64,000 nt of DNA from Dyadobacter sp. CY312 (GCF_021390535.1 NZ_JAJUXG010000001.1:558001-622000), one strand, 5' to 3'. Shown: positions 24,510 through 32,695, counted from the stretch's first letter. A program made the numbers and translations. Notes: generated by a model from the letters alone, not told the origin.

Positions 24510-24864
24510 CGATTTTCTTTAAGGCTTTACTTAAAATTTTATCTCCCATATCACTCCACGCTTTGTTCTCCTCAGTAAAAGGATTACCAGAATCACCCAG
24601 ATAAGTAAGTGGATCCGTTCTCATTGTTCTGTGGGCTTTCTCTCCTAATCCAGCCAACCGCATTCCTAATGTCGTTGATAGAAGTTTCAGGTTTTTATCA
24701 GAAGGATCTTCTTTAAACTTAAGGTACCTTTCCTCAATACCCTCAAGATCTCGTTTCTGAAAGTGGTTCACAGATTTGAGCATCAACAGCGCCCAATAAC
24801 ATTCCTCGTGCGAAGGTATTTTGCCATCTGAGGCATCAACCAAAATATCAACTAATCTTCTCAT
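24490..24864 (-). CDS. Hypothetical early protein
   Basis: A 124-aa helical, charged protein, with an HEECYWALLMLKSV helix near residues 19-32 and a Lys-rich end. Its start (24864) overlaps the stop of the 44-aa membrane protein as ATGA. Its function is unknown. Confidence 0.5.
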   Translation of the reverse strand: MRRLVDILVDASDGKIPSHEECYWALLMLKSVNHFQKRDLEGIEERYLKFKEDPSDKNLKLLSTTLGMRLAGLGEKAHRTMRTDPLTYLGDSGNPFTEENKAWSDMGDKILSKALKKIDEKKDH

Positions 24865-24995
24865 GATTTCTTTTTGTCAAAAACTGCTTCTGCTATTGCT
24901 GCAAGGCCCAAAACTGTCAATACCAATATGGTGATGAACTTCTCGTAGTTCTGATCATTTTCGATCCATTTCAGGATGTATTCCAGGTAACTCAT
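24861..24995 (-). CDS. Small one-helix membrane protein (44 aa)
   Basis: Read directly from the - strand: start at 24995, stop at 24863-24861. An acidic/aromatic N-terminus (residues 1-18) is followed by a transmembrane helix (about 20-36) and a KKKS end. It begins one base after the upstream stop (24997) and ends in an ATGA overlap with the downstream gene, filling the gap exactly. The positive-inside rule suggests a cytoplasmic C-terminus. Confidence 0.6.
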   Translation of the reverse strand: MSYLEYILKWIENDQNYEKFITILVLTVLGLAAIAEAVFDKKKS

Positions 24996-24996
24996 A

Positions 24997-25512
24997 TCAG
25001 TATCTCAGGTCTGTCCAATGCACAATCTTCCCAGAAAATGGTTTCGTAAACCACGAATTGAAGTGGTCCAGTGAATGGTCTCCGCCAAAGCCATCATTTT
25101 TTAGGAGCCGCCATGTTTCTGCTTTGTCAAGTGTGCGACCATCCACAATTATCTCAGGTAGTCTGGAAATTAATCCGGAAAGGATGATCTCAATTTTCTG
25201 CGTGGACTTGCATGTGGCCTCGATAAAGGTGTACATGCTGGTGGTTCTGCAATTAACTACAAAGTGAATTTTACGACCTGGCTTCCATCGCTCGTTCTTA
25301 TCCTCTCGGAAGGTGTGTACCTTGGGTTCGTGCTTCCATAATGGATTGCAGGATCCAGCAAGGAATTCATCTTGATTTGGCCGGTGGTGATCGCAAAGCA
25401 ATTGAAATACTTTCGCCTTTTCATTTCTTGGCAAATTGAGTGAGTTTATTATTTTCTCGGGGAAGTAGTTCGGAGTTCCATCCTTATACTTCTGGCTGAA
25501 TGGTAGTATCAT
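24997..25512 (-). CDS. ASCH/PUA-like domain protein
   Basis: A 171-aa protein. HTFREDKNERWKPGRKIHF near residues 67-85, a middle STQKIEI strand, and a C-terminal NDGF ... WF ... FSGKIVHWTDLRY stretch match a small PUA/ASCH-fold family often found in Bacteroidota phages. ASCH domains bind RNA or modified nucleosides; no partner can be named. It is packed between membrane-protein genes, with a one-base overlap at 25512. Confidence 0.45.
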   Translation of the reverse strand: MILPFSQKYKDGTPNYFPEKIINSLNLPRNEKAKVFQLLCDHHRPNQDEFLAGSCNPLWKHEPKVHTFREDKNERWKPGRKIHFVVNCRTTSMYTFIEATCKSTQKIEIILSGLISRLPEIIVDGRTLDKAETWRLLKNDGFGGDHSLDHFNSWFTKPFSGKIVHWTDLRY

Positions 25513-25697
25513 CAGTCTTTGAACGGGTTAATTTTTAAGAAATCAGCCAGATCCTTTCTGTATTGAGGATAATCTTCATCATCATATACCCACGAAAAGA
25601 ATGCTATTATGCTGTACATTAGAAGGAAAATGAACCAAACGAATAGTATTCCCACCGTTTTAAATGGCCAAAAAAGTATTCTAAATAGTTTCTTCAT
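25512..25697 (-). CDS. Small membrane protein (61 aa)
   Basis: A very hydrophobic Phe/Trp/Ile-rich segment spans residues 5-38 (one long or two short helices), followed by an acidic and then mixed tail. It overlaps both neighbours (1 and 17 bases), which supports a real, coupled gene. The family is unknown. Confidence 0.55.
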   Translation of the reverse strand: MKKLFRILFWPFKTVGILFVWFIFLLMYSIIAFFSWVYDDEDYPQYRKDLADFLKINPFKD

Positions 25698-26004
25698 TTT
25701 GTTGGTTGTTGATTGAGCAAGTTTTTGACTTGCGTGAATTGATTCTCATTCGAAGCCGTTCAAGTTTGAAGTCGATTCTTTCCTGAATAGCAGCTTCATC
25801 AAATAGGATAGGAGCGTAACCCATTACTATGGCCACGTCTGCCAGCTCGTCGATCAGATTTTCCATTGAAGACACTGTGAGCTTCCGGCGCATCTTGATA
25901 ATGGCTGTGGCCAGCTCAATACATTCCTCTTCAATGATGTTAATCTGATTGTCCCTCCCGAAAGTGTTCACAGCTTCCAGGAGGAGTTCGTTGTCTATTC
26001 GCAT
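25681..26004 (-). CDS. MazG-like nucleotide pyrophosphohydrolase
   Basis: A 107-aa all-alpha protein. EEECIELATAI at residues 25-35 supplies the EExxE metal site, and LIDELADVAIVM at 50-61 supplies the second acidic cluster (ExxD), as in MazG/dUTPase-like enzymes that hydrolyse nucleoside triphosphates. The C-terminal helix (IDFKLERLRMRI) is also typical. In phages such enzymes may clean the nucleotide pool or lower alarmone levels. It overlaps both neighbours. Confidence 0.65.
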   Translation of the reverse strand: MRIDNELLLEAVNTFGRDNQINIIEEECIELATAIIKMRRKLTVSSMENLIDELADVAIVMGYAPILFDEAAIQERIDFKLERLRMRINSRKSKTCSINNQQNEETI

Positions 26005-26237
26005 GATTCAATTTGTTCATCCAACCATTGCGCGGCTTTCTTGCCGTTAAAGCCAGCCACGAAAACTTTGGCATGGAATGCACTATCAACAAAGATTTTT
26101 TCCTGATAGAAATCATCACCGTCCAATGTGTTCACGACTGCTCTGATTTCCACAAGTTCTCCATCATCATCATCCAGGTCTCTTCCACAGAATACCTGTG
26201 CATCGTATTTTGGAAGGTTTATCAGTTTAAAATTCAT
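25995..26237 (-). CDS. Hypothetical early protein
   Basis: An 80-aa protein with an acidic DDDDGE turn near residues 22-27 and an alternating beta pattern, ending in a QWLDEQIESCE helix. It overlaps the MazG-like gene by ten bases. No family was recognised. Confidence 0.5.
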   Translation of the reverse strand: MNFKLINLPKYDAQVFCGRDLDDDDGELVEIRAVVNTLDGDDFYQEKIFVDSAFHAKVFVAGFNGKKAAQWLDEQIESCE

Positions 26238-26249
26238 AGAAGTGGTTAT

Positions 26250-26738
26250 TTAAGATGGAATGCTTAACAAAATTTTGGCTACATCCTCTTTCAGAAACCC
26301 GTTCGCATTGAGCTTAGTAACTATTTGAGAGGCAAAAAGAAGGTCATACCTGTTTTTCAATTCGGCGCTTATCTGCTCAACAGTACTTTTGACCAGCTTC
26401 GATAGAATTTCATTTACGTTCCGATCGTTAAGTGTTGATCGTTCCAATTCTTCATTAATCCACTGCGCAACAGGGATCATTTCATCTGTACTATATTGCT
26501 TTTTGATTTTGTTTTCAAGGATCATCTTAGCAATAGTCTCCGCAAATAGAACATCCTTATGTGCTCTTATTTCCTCAATAATTCCAGTGTTGAACTTATC
26601 CTGCATTTCCTTTTTAAAGATTCCATAAAGCTCACTTTTGACACGATATGAGATATCATTCTTTATTTCTTCGCTGAATGATGTTTCATTATCCTCTGAA
26701 AAGAAATCATCAAGATCTACGGTTACATTAATTTTCAT
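26250..26738 (-). CDS. Hypothetical helical early protein
   Basis: A 162-aa, almost entirely helical, charged protein without cysteine. The first 20 residues are acidic; the rest has long amphipathic helices that could pair into a coiled coil. No enzymatic motif is visible. Confidence 0.5.
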   Translation of the reverse strand: MKINVTVDLDDFFSEDNETSFSEEIKNDISYRVKSELYGIFKKEMQDKFNTGIIEEIRAHKDVLFAETIAKMILENKIKKQYSTDEMIPVAQWINEELERSTLNDRNVNEILSKLVKSTVEQISAELKNRYDLLFASQIVTKLNANGFLKEDVAKILLSIPS

Positions 26739-26765
26739 GATTGCAAAATTTTGGTTTGGTGATGT

Positions 26766-26792
26766 GAACTGTCCGGTATTTCCGAACAGTTC
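26766..26792 (-). terminator. Hairpin between early genes
   Basis: GAACTGT (26766-26772) pairs with ACAGTTC (26786-26792), with a further CGG/CCG block inside after one mismatch. There is no strong T-run on the leftward transcript, so it may attenuate or protect mRNA rather than fully terminate. Confidence 0.4.
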
Positions 26793-26798
26793 GAGTGA

Positions 26799-27197
26799 TT
26801 AAAATGGACCTTCGTCGTCGTCATCGTTAAATTCCGTGTTATGCGTACCTGACTCTGGCAAAGCAAAACTTTCTGGAAGATCCGATTTACGAATGATCAC
26901 TTTTCCTGTTGCTTCAAGATGCTTTTTTAGCATAGTGTCTGCTTCCCATATGGACATTGGTGCAATATCCAATCGCTCTGCTTTGTACCTGGCTACTTCC
27001 TCCGTAACAGGATCAATACTGTAGACAGAATTGTCTTTAAAAAGACGTGTCCATTCAGGTTGTTTGGATGTTTCGGGAACTGTAAGTTTCAAAAATGAGC
27101 ACCCCCCCATTGTGTACTCAGATAAATGGCCGGCCAGCGTCACGTGACCCATCAGAGAAATTAAGGCCCAAAATTCTTTTTTCTCTTCGTTTTGCAT
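26799..27197 (-). CDS. Conserved phage protein with SSB-like acidic tip
   Basis: A 132-aa protein. The N-terminal part (FWALISLMGHVTLAGHLSE, then a FLKLTVPET strand and VYSIDPVTEEVA) follows a pattern I have seen in widespread uncharacterised phage proteins. The last ten residues (NDDDDEGPF) look like the acidic tip of single-stranded-DNA-binding proteins, which recruits repair and replication partners. It has no OB-fold hallmarks that I can place, so it may be a partner-recruiting factor rather than an SSB. Confidence 0.5.
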   Translation of the reverse strand: MQNEEKKEFWALISLMGHVTLAGHLSEYTMGGCSFLKLTVPETSKQPEWTRLFKDNSVYSIDPVTEEVARYKAERLDIAPMSIWEADTMLKKHLEATGKVIIRKSDLPESFALPESGTHNTEFNDDDDEGPF

Positions 27198-27215
27198 GAT
27201 TGTGAAATTTGATTG

Positions 27216-27530
27216 TTAAGAATTGATTGTTGAATTTTTGATTTGCGCCACGAACAGCGGCCAGACATCTTTGAGGTATTTCATCAGGTAATCGTAATCC
27301 CGATCTTCATCACATAATCCACCAACTATGGACTCCAATGTTTGTTTTGTAAGAAATGTGTGGATATCAGGATTGCAACCGTCGAAATAGCGCTGGAAGA
27401 TTCTGTATTGAGTAGATATGATCAGCCTGCCTGTACCTGGTCCTGTTGGCTCGACGTAGATCCCAATTTGCTTGCTCTGGTTATCCGAAAACTTGTACAG
27501 CGTTACGGATTTGATTTCTTTAAGTTCCAT
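27216..27530 (-). CDS. Hypothetical early protein
   Basis: A 104-aa alpha/beta protein with an EPTGPGTGRL turn near residues 27-36 and a helical, aromatic C-terminal half. It abuts the methylase gene with a one-base overlap at 27530. No family was recognised. Confidence 0.5.
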   Translation of the reverse strand: MELKEIKSVTLYKFSDNQSKQIGIYVEPTGPGTGRLIISTQYRIFQRYFDGCNPDIHTFLTKQTLESIVGGLCDEDRDYDYLMKYLKDVWPLFVAQIKNSTINS

Positions 27531-28042
27531 TATCTCAGATTTAATAATTGTCCGGGAATTCCAGATTTGATTAATCTTGCTCTTGCATGTTTACCATAAG
27601 CAACCATCACCGAAGGAGCACCACCGTTATATGGTGCTGGCGTACCATCTACTTTCCAAAAAGTCAATCTACCTTTTATGAAAAGAAGTGAATCTGCGTA
27701 TGGCCACACCCAATCAAAAAACATTTCTGTTTCTGTTCTGGCAAAAATTAGGGCAATACCATTATCATGATTTGCTAACTTTTCAAGCCACTTTGCTGCC
27801 ATTTTTCCATAAGGAGGATTGCAGTACACGAATCCCTCCCAAGGTTGATTCAGACCATCATCGATAATTGTAAAACACTTATCGGCTATCTTCCATGGTT
27901 GAATAATTGGCGCACAAGGATCCAAATCAATTGGAGCAAGAGCTTTGACAATTTCCGGAGGAGTTAGCCATTCATCCGTAGTCATATTATGGCTCTGGTG
28001 AGAACCCATTCCGTTTTTCTTCATGCTTGATGTCTTTGACAT
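27530..28042 (-). CDS. Phage DNA N6-adenine methyltransferase (Dam-type)
   Basis: A 170-aa protein of the phage Dam family (PF05869 type). DEWLTPPEI (23-31) and DLDPCAP (39-45) form the SAM-binding start, and NPPYG (75-79) is the catalytic motif of adenine-N6 methylases. The length is normal for the family. It could methylate phage DNA to avoid host restriction. The start is uncertain: ATGs at 28042, 28024, 28009 and 27985 are in frame. The 28009 start (GSHQSHNM) resembles relatives best, though all but the last overlap the upstream gene. Confidence 0.75.
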   Translation of the reverse strand: MSKTSSMKKNGMGSHQSHNMTTDEWLTPPEIVKALAPIDLDPCAPIIQPWKIADKCFTIIDDGLNQPWEGFVYCNPPYGKMAAKWLEKLANHDNGIALIFARTETEMFFDWVWPYADSLLFIKGRLTFWKVDGTPAPYNGGAPSVMVAYGKHARARLIKSGIPGQLLNLR

Positions 28043-28211
28043 ACACTAATTGATTTTTCTGGTACTCGCTGTCTACCCGAATGCAGCGCTGTTGAGAATC
28101 ACCTACCTTGGTTATTCTAGCAGGTATTTCGATTATTGAATTCAGAGATTTTGGACAGTAGTGGATGATCACTATCTTGTCACCCACTGCCAGATCTTCG
28201 TACTTGATCAT
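27987..28211 (-). CDS. Small beta-barrel-like early protein
   Basis: A 74-aa protein with alternating beta pattern (EDLAVGDKIVII, then RITKVG, then LVYVKDI), similar to small SH3/KOW-like barrels. It overlaps the methylase start by up to 56 bases, depending on the start chosen there. Its function is unknown. Confidence 0.45.
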   Translation of the reverse strand: MIKYEDLAVGDKIVIIHYCPKSLNSIIEIPARITKVGDSQQRCIRVDSEYQKNQLVYVKDIKHEEKRNGFSPEP

Positions 28212-28236
28212 TCACTAACTCTTTACTTTATACGCT

Positions 28237-28512
28237 CTATGACATTACTTCAAAAACGTGCATACCCAGATCCATTCCCACATGGACGTTTGCAATGCCG
28301 ATATACTTCAACTTGTTAGTATCGGCTGTGATTTCTTGACCTGTTTTGTAAAGCCGAAATTTCTTTTTAACCATCACAGCATCGGTTGATACCATTGCCC
28401 AACAACTAACGAAACCTTCATTCATTTCAGCTCTAATCACCCGGGCGCCAGCTGGCATTTCTGTTTCTGTTTCTTCCAGCATAGGAAGAATGTACTTATG
28501 AATTGTTATCAT
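28237..28512 (-). CDS. DUF7352-like small phage protein
   Basis: 91 aa from the ATG at 28512, preferred over 28566 because it removes a 51-base overlap with the upstream gene and begins with the family-like ITIHKYILP. An EMPAGARVIRAEMNEGFVSCWAMV stretch, then a YKTGQEI turn and a C-terminal MHVFEV follow a small beta protein family common in phages. Its function is unknown. Confidence 0.5.
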   Translation of the reverse strand: MITIHKYILPMLEETETEMPAGARVIRAEMNEGFVSCWAMVSTDAVMVKKKFRLYKTGQEITADTNKLKYIGIANVHVGMDLGMHVFEVMS

Positions 28513-28514
28513 GG

Positions 28515-29207
28515 TTATTTCTGGTGAGGTTGATTGCGATCTGTTTTGCGATGTGTCATTTCCCAATCGTAGTTCAGGCCGTAATTGTGGCTGTTTCCTT
28601 CCTGGGCGTAGCGATGTTCACTGATTGTGAGCTTCACAAAAAGTCGAACGTCAGTTTCTGGTGCAGGTACGGTTCTGTGGATATGATTCTGATCTATCCG
28701 GTACAGGTGGAATGGTGATGGCTGGTGGAAGAATCCATTTTTTTCTTTTTGGTGCCAAGTTCCATCACTTTTTCTCATAGCAGAAATCCAGTTTCCAAAC
28801 TTTTCAAATTCTCTCATTGATTCGACATCATCAACTGGTACCGTATAATTACCTATCATGAATTCAGTAGGGAATTTATCAAACCAGATATACTGGACAT
28901 CATTTGTTCCGAAGCCGTCGGAATGAAAACCTGGACGATTCTGATCAATACCTTTAGGAACCAGAGTTTGCTTTACAGTGAGATAGACGTACTGCTTTTT
29001 CAACCAGTCAAAATCCTTGCCTTTGTTTTCATTGAGAAGCGCTGAAGTTACCAAGTGATTCAGGAATTGCAATCTTGGTTCCATTTCAAGTATGAAACTG
29101 CCGGCGAGCTTTATCGGGTAGTATAAGTACTGGCAATATTCCTTATTACTCAGGTGAAACTCTCCCAGAGATTCCGGGACTGTGGAATGAAGTGTTATTG
29201 TTTCCAT
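28515..29207 (-). CDS. Probable 2-oxoglutarate/Fe(II)-dependent oxygenase
   Basis: A 230-aa protein. FHSDG (94-98) gives an HxD pair (H95, D97). NHIHRTV near 174-180 gives the distal His (H175 or H177), and VRLFVKLTIS with R188 sits where the 2-oxoglutarate-binding Arg lies in this superfamily. Surrounding strands fit a double-stranded beta helix. Such enzymes hydroxylate proteins, small molecules or modified bases. Lying in an early DNA-metabolism operon, it could act on nucleic acid or on a host protein. The family was not recognised by name; the motif spacing is the evidence. Confidence 0.5.
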   Translation of the reverse strand: METITLHSTVPESLGEFHLSNKEYCQYLYYPIKLAGSFILEMEPRLQFLNHLVTSALLNENKGKDFDWLKKQYVYLTVKQTLVPKGIDQNRPGFHSDGFGTNDVQYIWFDKFPTEFMIGNYTVPVDDVESMREFEKFGNWISAMRKSDGTWHQKEKNGFFHQPSPFHLYRIDQNHIHRTVPAPETDVRLFVKLTISEHRYAQEGNSHNYGLNYDWEMTHRKTDRNQPHQK

Positions 29208-29212
29208 TTTGA

Positions 29213-29596
29213 TTATTGATATTTGGTAGCGTATCGCCTAAATTTTTCTTTACTGTCGTATCGTAAATGACACAACTGACACATTGCTTTGAGCCGATCC
29301 AGAGAAACATCCCAATTGGTTTCGTCGTGATCCAGGTGAGCGACAGTGAGAACTACTTTAACTGGTTTCACTTCATAGTAAGGATCACATTCTCGTTCTG
29401 CATCCTCCTTTGATCGAAACCAGATGGTTCGTTTTTTGTACCGGCCATTGTCATCCTTGACATCCAGCTTGATTGAATAAGCGGTTGAGCCATTTTCCAA
29501 TCCACAGCACTCACATTTGTTATTGGCTCGTTTGAGAACTGCCGGAACAATTTCTTTCTTCCAGCCAGGCGGGTATCTTGAGTAATCTATTGGCAT
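29213..29596 (-). CDS. HNH endonuclease-like protein
   Basis: 127 aa from the ATG at 29596 (MPIDYSRYPPGWK), two bases after the upstream stop; the longer frame from 29623 would overlap that gene. CECCG near residue 29 and MCQLCH near 105 supply a four-Cys zinc site, and TVAHLDHDETNW supplies the HNH core. Phage HNH proteins nick or cut DNA, often near packaging or homing sites; here the gene lies deep in the early operon. Confidence 0.7.
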   Translation of the reverse strand: MPIDYSRYPPGWKKEIVPAVLKRANNKCECCGLENGSTAYSIKLDVKDDNGRYKKRTIWFRSKEDAERECDPYYEVKPVKVVLTVAHLDHDETNWDVSLDRLKAMCQLCHLRYDSKEKFRRYATKYQ

Positions 29597-29598
29597 GA

Positions 29599-30084
29599 TT
29601 ACTTGGATATCGTGATGCCACAACTAATAAGTAAATTCTTGTACTCCTTTTCGAAGCGTTCCTGAACCTTTTCAGGCTGCAAAGACAATTGGAAAGAGAA
29701 GTCGCACATTTGAGAGAATACTTCTGCCATTGCCATTGTGGTATCTGCTATATATCCAGGAGGATTTTGCTTGAAAATTGGCATCAACTTTGTCGATGAA
29801 ATTTTATCCATTTCGCGTTCCAAACTGGCCGAATAGAACTCAGTTCCTTTCAACTTGAATTGCGCGTCACGGATTGCAACTATGTGAGCAAGACAATGAA
29901 ACACTGCCTCAGTTTGCTCCTTGCTATAAGCAGCACGGTTGACTTTTATTACTTTGCCACGATCAATGAAGACCTCTTTCTCTTTGGCTTGCTTTAACTC
30001 CTCACGGGATTCGGCTGCGACTTGCTGTACGCGTGAACGCTTGCCGCCATTTAGGCGTGCGAATAATTGTTGTTTAGCTTGCAT
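29599..30084 (-). CDS. Hypothetical early protein
   Basis: A 161-aa protein with a basic N-terminal 40 residues (KRSR, repeated K/E), a middle AVFHCLAHIV helix, and a helical C-terminus. It lies between the RuvC-like and HNH genes. No motif supports a function. Confidence 0.5.
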   Translation of the reverse strand: MQAKQQLFARLNGGKRSRVQQVAAESREELKQAKEKEVFIDRGKVIKVNRAAYSKEQTEAVFHCLAHIVAIRDAQFKLKGTEFYSASLEREMDKISSTKLMPIFKQNPPGYIADTTMAMAEVFSQMCDFSFQLSLQPEKVQERFEKEYKNLLISCGITISK

Positions 30085-30095
30085 GGTTTATGGTT

Positions 30096-30554
30096 TTATA
30101 CGTACTTATTGTACCGTTCTTGTGCGAGGTGATACAGATGAATTGCATCTGCTATATTATCGGAAGTGCCAGTAAAGCCGTACTTTTCTTTGGCAGCTTT
30201 AACCATATCCTCTTTCTTTGCTTTGCCAGAACCGGTTGCGAATTCTTTAATCTCCGTTGCAGAAACCGCGGTAAAATCAATACCATTATCCTCACAAAAA
30301 ACCTGAATCACTGAAACCATTTTCGCTGAACTCGCGATATCGTCTTTGAACCGGCCACCAGTACGCTCATGAACTATAAGGTTAAAATTATGAGCCTCGT
30401 GCAGCTCCTGTAATTTGCTACGGAGGCGAATCAGTTTCATTCCGGAAGATTCATCGCGGAGAACTTTAAAATTCCACTCACCGTATAGGTCTGTTCCGCA
30501 GCACCAACCTGTCTTTTCTGCTTGATCCAGTGCAAGTATTTTAAGTTTACTCAT
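30096..30554 (-). CDS. RuvC-like Holliday junction resolvase
   Basis: A 152-aa RNase-H-fold nuclease. The acidic catalytic set is visible: D10 in ILALDQAEKTGW, E63 in IVHERTGG, and D132/D136 in SDNIADAI. KEFATGSGKAKKEDM near 103-117 is the basic DNA-contact loop seen in RuvC relatives. It would cut four-way junctions formed during RecT/SbcC-driven recombination or clear branched DNA before packaging. Confidence 0.75.
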   Translation of the reverse strand: MSKLKILALDQAEKTGWCCGTDLYGEWNFKVLRDESSGMKLIRLRSKLQELHEAHNFNLIVHERTGGRFKDDIASSAKMVSVIQVFCEDNGIDFTAVSATEIKEFATGSGKAKKEDMVKAAKEKYGFTGTSDNIADAIHLYHLAQERYNKYV

Positions 30555-30804
30555 GATTTACTTCTTTGTTTTCAGGTACGTGATGTTTATTGATAGCCTT
30601 ATTGTCGTGCTTAAATACATCCAGTTCAATTTCCTCATCCTTGCGAAGAAGCTCTGACACGCAGTACACGGCCATAACCATGGCAACCGCACCAATGAGC
30701 CAGCCAGCAGCTCCAATAAGATGAAGCAGAATAAGCGCCAAAAGAAAGGTGTTCAGTGGCAACTTTTGGGGTAGATTATTCGGAGATATTACTAGTTTTC
30801 TCAT
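30547..30804 (-). CDS. Small membrane protein (85 aa)
   Basis: Two hydrophobic segments lie at about residues 18-32 and 34-52, with a short turn between them, followed by a charged tail of about 30 residues rich in Asp, Lys, His and Asn. It overlaps the RuvC-like gene by eight bases and the upstream gene by four. The family is unknown. Confidence 0.5.
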   Translation of the reverse strand: MRKLVISPNNLPQKLPLNTFLLALILLHLIGAAGWLIGAVAMVMAVYCVSELLRKDEEIELDVFKHDNKAINKHHVPENKEVNHE

Positions 30805-31169
30805 TGTGTGTTAAAGTTTGGTTTGATGCTGATTATGTATTCTGGAATTATTGAGCACCCCTTACTGGTATGAAAATTATCCTTGAATTTGAAGCACTCG
30901 ATTTCTCTTGCTATATCCTCAAACTGTGTTTCAACGAGGTACTGATTTTCTGGATTAAATCTGGCTTCGAAAAGCTGACAGTCCTCATTTTCTGGTTTCA
31001 ATCGTGGTTTGAGTGCTTCATACATTCCCCTTCTTTCCTCAGGCTTCATTTTGTCGTGGTATTCACCACACAATCGCTCCCAGAACATAGCTCTTGCAAT
31101 TGGAGTAGGAGGGATGCAAACTTCTGCCAAAAACAGAAGTTCGAAATAATCAATTGTGAATAGGCTCAT
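30801..31169 (-). CDS. Conserved hypothetical early protein
   Basis: A 122-aa protein. YFELLFLAEVCIPPTPIARAMFW (residues 8-30) reads like a strongly conserved motif, followed by a charged helix with ERRGMYEAL. I recall a similar block in other Bacteroidota phage proteins of unknown function. The ATG overlaps the upstream stop by four bases. Confidence 0.5.
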   Translation of the reverse strand: MSLFTIDYFELLFLAEVCIPPTPIARAMFWERLCGEYHDKMKPEERRGMYEALKPRLKPENEDCQLFEARFNPENQYLVETQFEDIAREIECFKFKDNFHTSKGCSIIPEYIISIKPNFNTQ

Positions 31170-32047
31170 TGTAGTAGTGATTTAAAGTATTCGTTAAGTG
31201 TGTCATTTACCAATGTCAGATAATCCACGATATCCTCTTCTTCCCAGGAAATGATCATCCGGATTTTATTTTCAATTGCTTTACGCTCTGCAATTGACTT
31301 TACACTATTTACTGCACTTATTGGACTGGAATCCATATCAGAAAGAACCTGTTTTAGATTTCTGATTTTGGATTTATCTCTTTCTATTTGGGCTTCATGT
31401 AGCTGGTGAACTGCTACTGCCTCAATATCCTCTTTCGACACCGGATCAATAAGCTCCAATTTTGTAAGAAGCGAGAAAACAATTCCACCATAGTCCTGAT
31501 ATATTGAGACGGATTCTCTCGAACTTTTGACGGCTTGTATAAAGAACCGAAATGCATTAATCATTTGCTCACGTTCTGACGGTGCAGGGATTTCCTCTGA
31601 AACAACCTTCAAAGAACTCACACGGCTCATTACAGGCTGTTTTACTTCAACTATCCATGCTTTGATCCACTGTACTAAATTTGAAGGATTGAAGAATACG
31701 TGTGATTCACCCTCTTTCAAGAATCTACCATCCAAACCAGCATCCAAGGCAGCATACACTTCCAATCTCGTCAGTGGACCAAACTTAGTTCCAAGATCCT
31801 CATTGATACACGCCATGAGAAGTGTATTTTCCTCTTTCGTTTTTGGCTTCAATGAAAGTTTAACCTGTGCTTTCAGAAGGATGTTATCAATTAACTCTTT
31901 CCATTGGCCAGCCGATTGTTCACTCATTTTTGGATTATGGGATCTGTCAATCCTGGCAAGAGAAACAATCTTCCGATCAACCGGTTGAAGTTGCTTTTCA
32001 ACCTCTACTGGAATACCACTGGCACCGTAAATCTGTAAATTTGACAT
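31166..32047 (-). CDS. Hypothetical protein of the replication region
   Basis: A 293-aa helical protein with an N-terminal polar arm, a middle NPSNLVQWIKAWIVEV helix and a long C-terminal helical region (about 165-290). It overlaps the next upstream gene by one base (32047). Its position beside a winged-helix-like protein suggests a replication accessory, but no helicase or primase motif is present. Confidence 0.45.
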   Translation of the reverse strand: MSNLQIYGASGIPVEVEKQLQPVDRKIVSLARIDRSHNPKMSEQSAGQWKELIDNILLKAQVKLSLKPKTKEENTLLMACINEDLGTKFGPLTRLEVYAALDAGLDGRFLKEGESHVFFNPSNLVQWIKAWIVEVKQPVMSRVSSLKVVSEEIPAPSEREQMINAFRFFIQAVKSSRESVSIYQDYGGIVFSLLTKLELIDPVSKEDIEAVAVHQLHEAQIERDKSKIRNLKQVLSDMDSSPISAVNSVKSIAERKAIENKIRMIISWEEEDIVDYLTLVNDTLNEYFKSLLQ

Positions 32048-32691
32048 TAGAAATTTGTTTTTGGGACGAACTCCGAACTTGCTTGTTTGATTGATTGAGC
32101 CGATTCCACGATCTTACCTTTTGATTCTTTCTCAGACAATTCAATGATCTTTCCAATGATAGAATCAAGATTATTGGCCAGCTTTTTCACATCCCAAACG
32201 CTCTTCCAGAAGTCAAGTTTTGGCAGGGAACTGAGCACCCTTTTAACTGATGCTAAAATTTCCTCGTTCGAACCTTCACGGTGATATTTGATCCTGAACT
32301 TATGGCGAAGGTTAGCGAGCATCAAGTCAGCGTGGTGATAATCCGTATAACCCATCCAGTAATAACCAGGCTTGATTTCTTCAATCATAAGTCTTAATTC
32401 ATGGTTAAGAGGATCACCGGCACGCTCTTTATTTTTGGGAGCTGGTTTTACCGCTTCTTTCCATTTGGCAGTAACCGAGCACTTTCCAGACCTTTGTCCG
32501 ATCTCAATCAATTTTGATGGTTTCAAACTTTCTATTATTTCCCAAGTATCCAGTATAGATAGTTCCAAGTATCCAGCTATCCCCTCAGCAGTTGTATCCA
32601 GCTTTGATCTGTGAACGTAATCCGCAACGCAGTAGGCAATCACTGATATTCCAAGCGCCTTGCGTACTTCATGGTCTATTTTTGTAATCAT
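32047..32691 (-). CDS. Possible phage replication initiator / winged-helix protein
   Basis: A 214-aa protein. Residues 10-70 read like a winged helix (helix, helix, then LKPSKLIEIGQRSGKCSVT as wing). A long linker with a PAPKNK stretch follows, then a C-terminal helical region rich in Lys/Glu. This is the plan of phage replisome-organiser (O/DnaD-like) proteins. No other replication initiator is visible, which adds weak support. Confidence 0.4.
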   Translation of the reverse strand: MITKIDHEVRKALGISVIAYCVADYVHRSKLDTTAEGIAGYLELSILDTWEIIESLKPSKLIEIGQRSGKCSVTAKWKEAVKPAPKNKERAGDPLNHELRLMIEEIKPGYYWMGYTDYHHADLMLANLRHKFRIKYHREGSNEEILASVKRVLSSLPKLDFWKSVWDVKKLANNLDSIIGKIIELSEKESKGKIVESAQSIKQASSEFVPKTNF

Positions 32692-32695
32692 TTTC

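Noticed and set aside
28513-28566. Longer start of the DUF7352-like gene
   Set aside because: It overlaps the oxygenase gene by about 50 bases and adds a polar stretch; 28512 begins with the family-like sequence.
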